Assembly (NCBI GenBank): GCA_049609225.1
Contig: JBMYYH010000024.1
Location: 1 to 34,069, forward strand
Direction: 5' to 3'
Origin: GCA-2746235 sp049609225
GTDB lineage: Bacteria > Planctomycetota > UBA1135
DNA length: 34,069 nucleotides
Below the pieces are notes generated by a model, which saw only the letters and a list, made by a program, of their open reading frames with translations, made no database searches and was not told the DNA's origin. Positions within the stretch are counted from its first letter, which is position 1. Each line of letters opens with the position of its first letter. Position numbers and translations under genes: made by a program. Below, piece by piece: positions 30,353 through 34,069 of this stretch.

Positions 30353-31312
30353 TTACCAGAGTTGAATCTCTGCAGCGGCGCGCAGGCCAGCTAGCAGTTC
30401 TTCACGCTCTTGCCAGGTGGGGGCAGCATGCATCACCGACTCCACCAGTTCCGCGCGGACGTCGGCCAGCAAAGTGGTGACGCGCGACTCCAGATAGACG
30501 ATGTGGTAACCCGCACCGGATTCCACCACGCCTGAAAACTGGCCTGGCTCCAGGGACTGCACGGCATGGGTGAAACCCTGTCCATAAAGACCCGGACGAT
30601 AAGCGGGCAACATGCCTTCACTGCGCAAGGAAACCTGGTCGTGGGAATACTCCTGCACCATGGCGAGGAAATCGGCGCCGTCGACCAGTTTGGCGTGACA
30701 CTCTTCCGCACGCGCCTGGGCGGCGATCTTCATGGCGGCGTTGTCGATGTCTTGGGCCTTGATCCCCGACTTAATCTTTTCCGCGCGCAGGAAGTGTGGC
30801 ATCACCAGGACATGGCGCACTTCCAGCTTCTGGCCACCGACGCCATATTGCGCCTCGAAGGCCTTGTGGATGCGGGTGTCAGTGGGCACGCGGGTGGCGC
30901 GGACGAGAGCATCCAGCGCGATCTCTTGTTTGGCATCTGCAGTCAGGCTGGCGAGGAAAAGTTCCTGATTGAGGCCACTATCACGCAGGCTGATGAGGAA
31001 TTGCTCCTCACTACGGCCCTGGAAGGCCTGTTCCTTGCGCTCGAGGACCAAGGCGTCGATGGCGGCCTGAGGAATCTTGATTTCATAGGCCTCGATGGCC
31101 GCGGCGACCAGCTGGCGATCGACCATCTGCTGGAGCATGCGCTTTCCAGAGCGCTGGTAAAGGAAATCCCGATAGTCTTCCATGCTGATGGGGACGCCAT
31201 CCACCATGGCTGCCACACCTTCAGGCAGGGGTTCCGGGGGCTTTTCCTCCTGCGAATAGAGTGGCGAGGAGGGGGCGGCCAGTAGGGCCAGAAAAAGAAG
31301 GATGCGAGTCAT
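30353..31312 (-). CDS. Periplasmic parvulin-type peptidyl-prolyl isomerase (SurA/PrsA-like)
   Basis: 319 residues from ATG 31312, chosen because the signal peptide MTRILLFLALLAAPSSPLYS begins there. An N-terminal helical chaperone-like region (about 30-150) is followed by the parvulin domain (about 160-285): VRHVLVMPHF, then AEECHAKLVDGADFLAMVQEYS, GMLPAYRPGL and SGAGYHIVYLESR. It should assist folding of exported or outer-membrane proteins. The usual acidic/serine-rich catalytic loop is only partly conserved, so chaperone activity may outweigh isomerase activity. It stands alone between convergent nadD and the divergent phosphoesterase. Confidence 0.87.
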   Translation of the reverse strand: MTRILLFLALLAAPSSPLYSQEEKPPEPLPEGVAAMVDGVPISMEDYRDFLYQRSGKRMLQQMVDRQLVAAAIEAYEIKIPQAAIDALVLERKEQAFQGRSEEQFLISLRDSGLNQELFLASLTADAKQEIALDALVRATRVPTDTRIHKAFEAQYGVGGQKLEVRHVLVMPHFLRAEKIKSGIKAQDIDNAAMKIAAQARAEECHAKLVDGADFLAMVQEYSHDQVSLRSEGMLPAYRPGLYGQGFTHAVQSLEPGQFSGVVESGAGYHIVYLESRVTTLLADVRAELVESVMHAAPTWQEREELLAGLRAAAEIQLW

Positions 31313-31348
31313 TTGCTTGGCGGGTTGCGGCAAGTGCGTAGGGGAACG

Positions 31349-31354
31349 AGAATA
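31349..31354 (-). promoter_or_regulatory. Candidate -10 box for the parvulin gene
   Basis: TATTCT on the minus strand, 36 nt upstream of ATG 31312. It would give a leader of about 30 nt. The -35 match is poor. Confidence 0.25.
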
Positions 31355-31401
31355 CCCGACCCGAGTCCGAGGCGGAAGCCTGTCGGCCCGGGGGCATCAC
31401 C

Positions 31402-32166
31402 TTGATTGCCTTCATCTCCGACCTCCACTCCAACCTTGAAGCCTTGGAGACCGCCCTGCGCGATATCGAAGCGCAAGGGGTCGAGACCGTGGTCTGCTTG
31501 GGCGATATCATCGGCTACGGTGCCTCACCTTTTGAGGTCTGCAAGCTGGTACAAGAGAAGTGCCACGTCAGTCTGCAGGGCAACCACGATGCGGCGCTCC
31601 TGGATGACCAGGATGCCATCGGATTCAATGAGCGTGCCCTGCGCGCCATCGACTGGACTCGGCGCAAGCTTGATCCGGAACTGGAAGAGCATTGGCCGAT
31701 CTGGGATTGGCTCGGATCTTTGGTGCCGGCCATGGAGTTGTCGCCGAATGGTTACGAGACCATGCAGATCGTGCATGCCTCACCGCGCGAGCCGCTGGCC
31801 GAATACCTGATGCCGACTCTGGGCGCCGATAGCGATCGTGTCCTAGCCAACTTCGAAGCCGCGCATCACCGCCTGACCTTCTACGGGCATACTCATCATC
31901 CCGGTTGGTTCGAAGAGGGCCAATCCTTTCAGCGTGCAGTGGATGCCGATGCTGTCCTGACCTTCAAGCCCGACAAGCGATACCTCGTGAACGTCGGCTC
32001 GGTTGGACAACCCCGCGATGGGGACCCGCGCCTCTGCTACGCCCTGTTCGACGGCGAAACCATGCGTTGGCGTCGTCTCGACTACGACCACAAGAAGGCC
32101 GCCACGCGGATTCAGGAAGCGGGTTTGCCCGATACCCTGGCCGCGCGTCTGATTGTGGGTCGCTGA
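31402..32166 (+). CDS. Calcineurin-like metallophosphoesterase
   Basis: 254 residues, from TTG at 31402; the protein begins MIAFISDLHSN as family members do and no better start precedes it. The two-metal site is complete: DLH (7-9), GDIIGYG (34-40, Asp35), GNHD (60-63), His in IVHASPRE, and GHTHHPG. NVGSVGQPRDGDPRLCYALFD near the end is typical of a widespread bacterial subgroup of unknown substrate (phosphodiester or nucleotide). It sits 36 bp upstream of yidC in the same direction and is divergent from the parvulin gene. Confidence 0.87.
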   Translation: MIAFISDLHSNLEALETALRDIEAQGVETVVCLGDIIGYGASPFEVCKLVQEKCHVSLQGNHDAALLDDQDAIGFNERALRAIDWTRRKLDPELEEHWPIWDWLGSLVPAMELSPNGYETMQIVHASPREPLAEYLMPTLGADSDRVLANFEAAHHRLTFYGHTHHPGWFEEGQSFQRAVDADAVLTFKPDKRYLVNVGSVGQPRDGDPRLCYALFDGETMRWRRLDYDHKKAATRIQEAGLPDTLAARLIVGR

Positions 32167-32190
32167 GCCGGAGGGCTCCGTCTGACTCCA

Positions 32191-32196
32191 TAGCTT
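32191..32196 (+). promoter_or_regulatory. Candidate -10 box 6 nt before yidC
   Basis: TAGCTT fits TAnnnT and ends 6 nt before ATG 32203. No Shine-Dalgarno sequence lies close to the start. Confidence 0.25.
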
Positions 32197-32202
32197 TCCA
32201 TC

Positions 32203-34069
32203 ATGGGAAAACGCATCCTGACCATCGCCCTTTGGGGCTTCGTCGCAGTATTCATCATGCAATACTGCTTCAAGAAAGAAGAAGTGCTGGAATCCACCGG
32301 CGGCACCACTTGGCTGGAGAGCTTTGAGGTCGCACCCCCGGAGGAATACCCACTGATTCTTGAGAACTCCATGCTGCGCTCCGAGTGGAGTGCCAATGGC
32401 GCTTCCTGTGGCCGTGTCCTGCTGAAGCAGTTCAGTGCCGATCTGCACGAAGGCAAAACTGTCGCCACGGAGGATTGGTTAGTGGTCTACGACGCGTCTT
32501 GGGTGGAAGAGAAGCCGGGTTCGAGTGGCTCCAACTACCGCCGCCGCGATGCTTTTCGCCTGACCGAGACTTCGAATTACCTGATCAAGGGAAACGAAGA
32601 AACGCGCGTCCGCCAGAACCTGGATTCGGTGCAGTGGGAAGCGGACTTTGATGCGGCTGCGAATCGTATTACCTTCACTTGGGAGAGCCCCAAGGACGTT
32701 ACGATCCAGAAGATCATTCGTCTGGACCCGGATGTATATCACTTCGATGCGGAAGTGGTGGTCATTCCACGGGTCGCCGGTGTTGTGGGTGATGATGTGG
32801 TCCTCGCGCTTGGAACCGGTGGTGGCATCCGCGTTACGGCGGACAACTTCTACCCGAACCCCTATATCGGGGTTGGATTGAACGAGTACAAGCAGCTGGA
32901 GGATGTTGATTTCCTCCTGCCGAGCGGCTCACCGGTGCAAAACCGTGCCGTCGCGCAACGTTGGACCGACAGTGGCATTCCCTTCGTGGTGGAGGGTTCG
33001 AAGTACTTCATCTCCGGCATTCAGCCGTTGGGCGATCGTGGCTTTGAAGGTGCCGTCGCTGAGGTCCTGTTCGACGACCTTGAAGCCGGAAAGGAGATGG
33101 AGCGTGGTGCGGGGGAGAACGTCACCATCAGCTCGCAATCCGAGTTTTGGAAGCGCGCTTCTGTCGCCGGTGGCTTCAAGCTGCATCTAGGCGCAGTCGA
33201 TACCGCCGAGCGTAAACAGTTCCGTTGGTATTTCGGTCCCAAGGATACGCGCATCCTCAAGGAGTCCTACTACGGAGAACTCGCCGAGGTCATCCATTAC
33301 GCCGACTACGGGCGTTCCTTCTTCTATCGCATCTTCCTGACGTCCTATGTGGCGCCAGTGATCTTGACGATCATGAACTTCTTCCACGGCATCGTGGGGA
33401 ACTGGGGTATCGCGATCATCCTCTTGACCATCGTGGTCAAGATCGCAGTGTTCCCGATCATGCGGCATAGCCAAGTGAAGATGGCTGCCTATCAGGCGAA
33501 GATGGCGGTGGTGAAGCCGCAGATCGATGCCATCAACAAGAAGTACGGCGACGATCCGCAGAAGAAGAACCAGGAGACGATGAAGCTGTATCAGCAGCAC
33601 AAGTTGTCGCCGCCTTTGGGTGGTTGCCTGCCGATGTTCCTGCAGATGCCGATCTTCGTCGGTCTGTTCCAGGCCTTGCGTAGTTCGATCCTGATTCGCC
33701 AGGAGCCTTTCTTCGGTTGGATCGACGACCTCGCACGCCCCGATGCCTTCATCGATTTCGGTGGACCGATCGTGGACTTCTGGCCATTGAGTGGCGTGAC
33801 ATCGCTCAACGTCTTGCCGCTGATCATGGTGGTCTTGTGGGTGGCGCACCAGCGCTCGATGCCCAAGCCGACCGATCCGCAACAGGCACAGATGCAGAAG
33901 ATGATGGCCTTCATGCCGATCCTCTTCGGTCTCATCCTGTACAACTACGCTGCTGGTCTGTCGCTGTACATGATCACCAGCTCGGCCATCGGTATCTTCG
34001 AGCAGAAGGTCATCCGCAAGCGTTGGCCCGTACCAGGTTCCCAGCAAGCCGAAGCCTTGAAGGCTGGTG
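32203..34069 (+). CDS. yidC: Membrane protein insertase YidC/Oxa1, 3' end cut by the window
   Basis: 622 codons are visible and the frame is open at the right edge. It inserts membrane proteins with or without SecYEG. The first helix (about 5-19) is followed by a long periplasmic beta domain (about 30-360), the Gram-negative form. The conserved insertase core follows: GNWGIAIILLTIVVKIAVFP near 398-417, with Lys413 where E. coli has the groove Arg. The coiled hairpin is next (AYQAKM...DDPQKKNQETMKLYQQHK), then PPLGGCLPMFLQMPIFVGLFQAL and FMPILFGLILYNYAAGLSLYMI. Only a cytoplasmic tail seems to be missing. It may be cotranscribed with the phosphoesterase but also has a box 6 nt upstream. Confidence 0.95.
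   Translation, partial: MGKRILTIALWGFVAVFIMQYCFKKEEVLESTGGTTWLESFEVAPPEEYPLILENSMLRSEWSANGASCGRVLLKQFSADLHEGKTVATEDWLVVYDASWVEEKPGSSGSNYRRRDAFRLTETSNYLIKGNEETRVRQNLDSVQWEADFDAAANRITFTWESPKDVTIQKIIRLDPDVYHFDAEVVVIPRVAGVVGDDVVLALGTGGGIRVTADNFYPNPYIGVGLNEYKQLEDVDFLLPSGSPVQNRAVAQRWTDSGIPFVVEGSKYFISGIQPLGDRGFEGAVAEVLFDDLEAGKEMERGAGENVTISSQSEFWKRASVAGGFKLHLGAVDTAERKQFRWYFGPKDTRILKESYYGELAEVIHYADYGRSFFYRIFLTSYVAPVILTIMNFFHGIVGNWGIAIILLTIVVKIAVFPIMRHSQVKMAAYQAKMAVVKPQIDAINKKYGDDPQKKNQETMKLYQQHKLSPPLGGCLPMFLQMPIFVGLFQALRSSILIRQEPFFGWIDDLARPDAFIDFGGPIVDFWPLSGVTSLNVLPLIMVVLWVAHQRSMPKPTDPQQAQMQKMMAFMPILFGLILYNYAAGLSLYMITSSAIGIFEQKVIRKRWPVPGSQQAEALKAG

Noticed and set aside
1..34069. CRISPR arrays, insertion sequences, integrase genes, attachment sites, rRNA.
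   Set aside because: No regularly spaced repeats, transposase motifs or rRNA segments were recognised on either strand.

Overview
The window is a dense bacterial chromosomal segment of roughly 60 percent G+C, mostly core metabolism and information processing. I see no phage, transposon, integron or CRISPR elements. The mix of genes suggests Planctomycetota or a related deep-branching Gram-negative lineage: a secreted HEAT plus von Willebrand A protein, a secreted protein with the terpene-cyclase toroid fold, a Gld-type ABC system with DUF4340, homodimeric AceE, and long-periplasmic-domain YidC. That assignment is inference from gene content, with no rRNA to confirm it.

Layout. 1-1271 (-) is most of a trehalose-6-phosphate synthase, cut by the window edge. 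1322-2386 holds two unrecognised envelope genes, divergent from each other. 2359-4900 (-) is a tightly overlapping three-gene unit: a TIM-barrel sugar isomerase/epimerase-like protein, an AmgK-like sugar kinase and a MurU-like nucleotidyltransferase. 4924-6465 (+) is the secreted HEAT/VWA protein. 6594-13150 (+) starts with tRNA-Pro(CGG), then rho, then five overlapping genes: an ABC ATPase, its permease, a GldG-like protein, a DUF4340 protein and an unknown membrane protein. 13174-15957 (-) is aceE, divergent from guaB-guaA (16043-19078, +).

19100-22539 (-) is a histidine kinase and response regulator preceded by a very acidic secreted repeat protein. Divergent from it are an unknown membrane protein and then comF-like, larC and gluQRS genes (22664-26048, +). 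26020-28290 (-) holds the toroid protein, a coiled-coil secreted protein and a small lipoprotein. hisS-nadD (+), a parvulin-type isomerase (-), a metallophosphoesterase (+) and yidC (+, cut by the right edge) finish the window.

The most interesting signals are three. First, the acidic secreted protein next to the two-component system and the extracytoplasmic domain of that histidine kinase seem to share the same short helical repeat, suggesting a dedicated sensor-ligand system. Second, eight genes, nearly all of which begin transcription units, have a TAnnnT -10-like box only 5-8 nt before the start codon, mostly with no Shine-Dalgarno sequence, which points to widespread leaderless mRNAs. 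Third, a secreted coiled-coil protein and a secreted terpene-cyclase-fold protein with a degenerate DxDD motif are translationally coupled. No gap of more than 300 bases lacks a gene.
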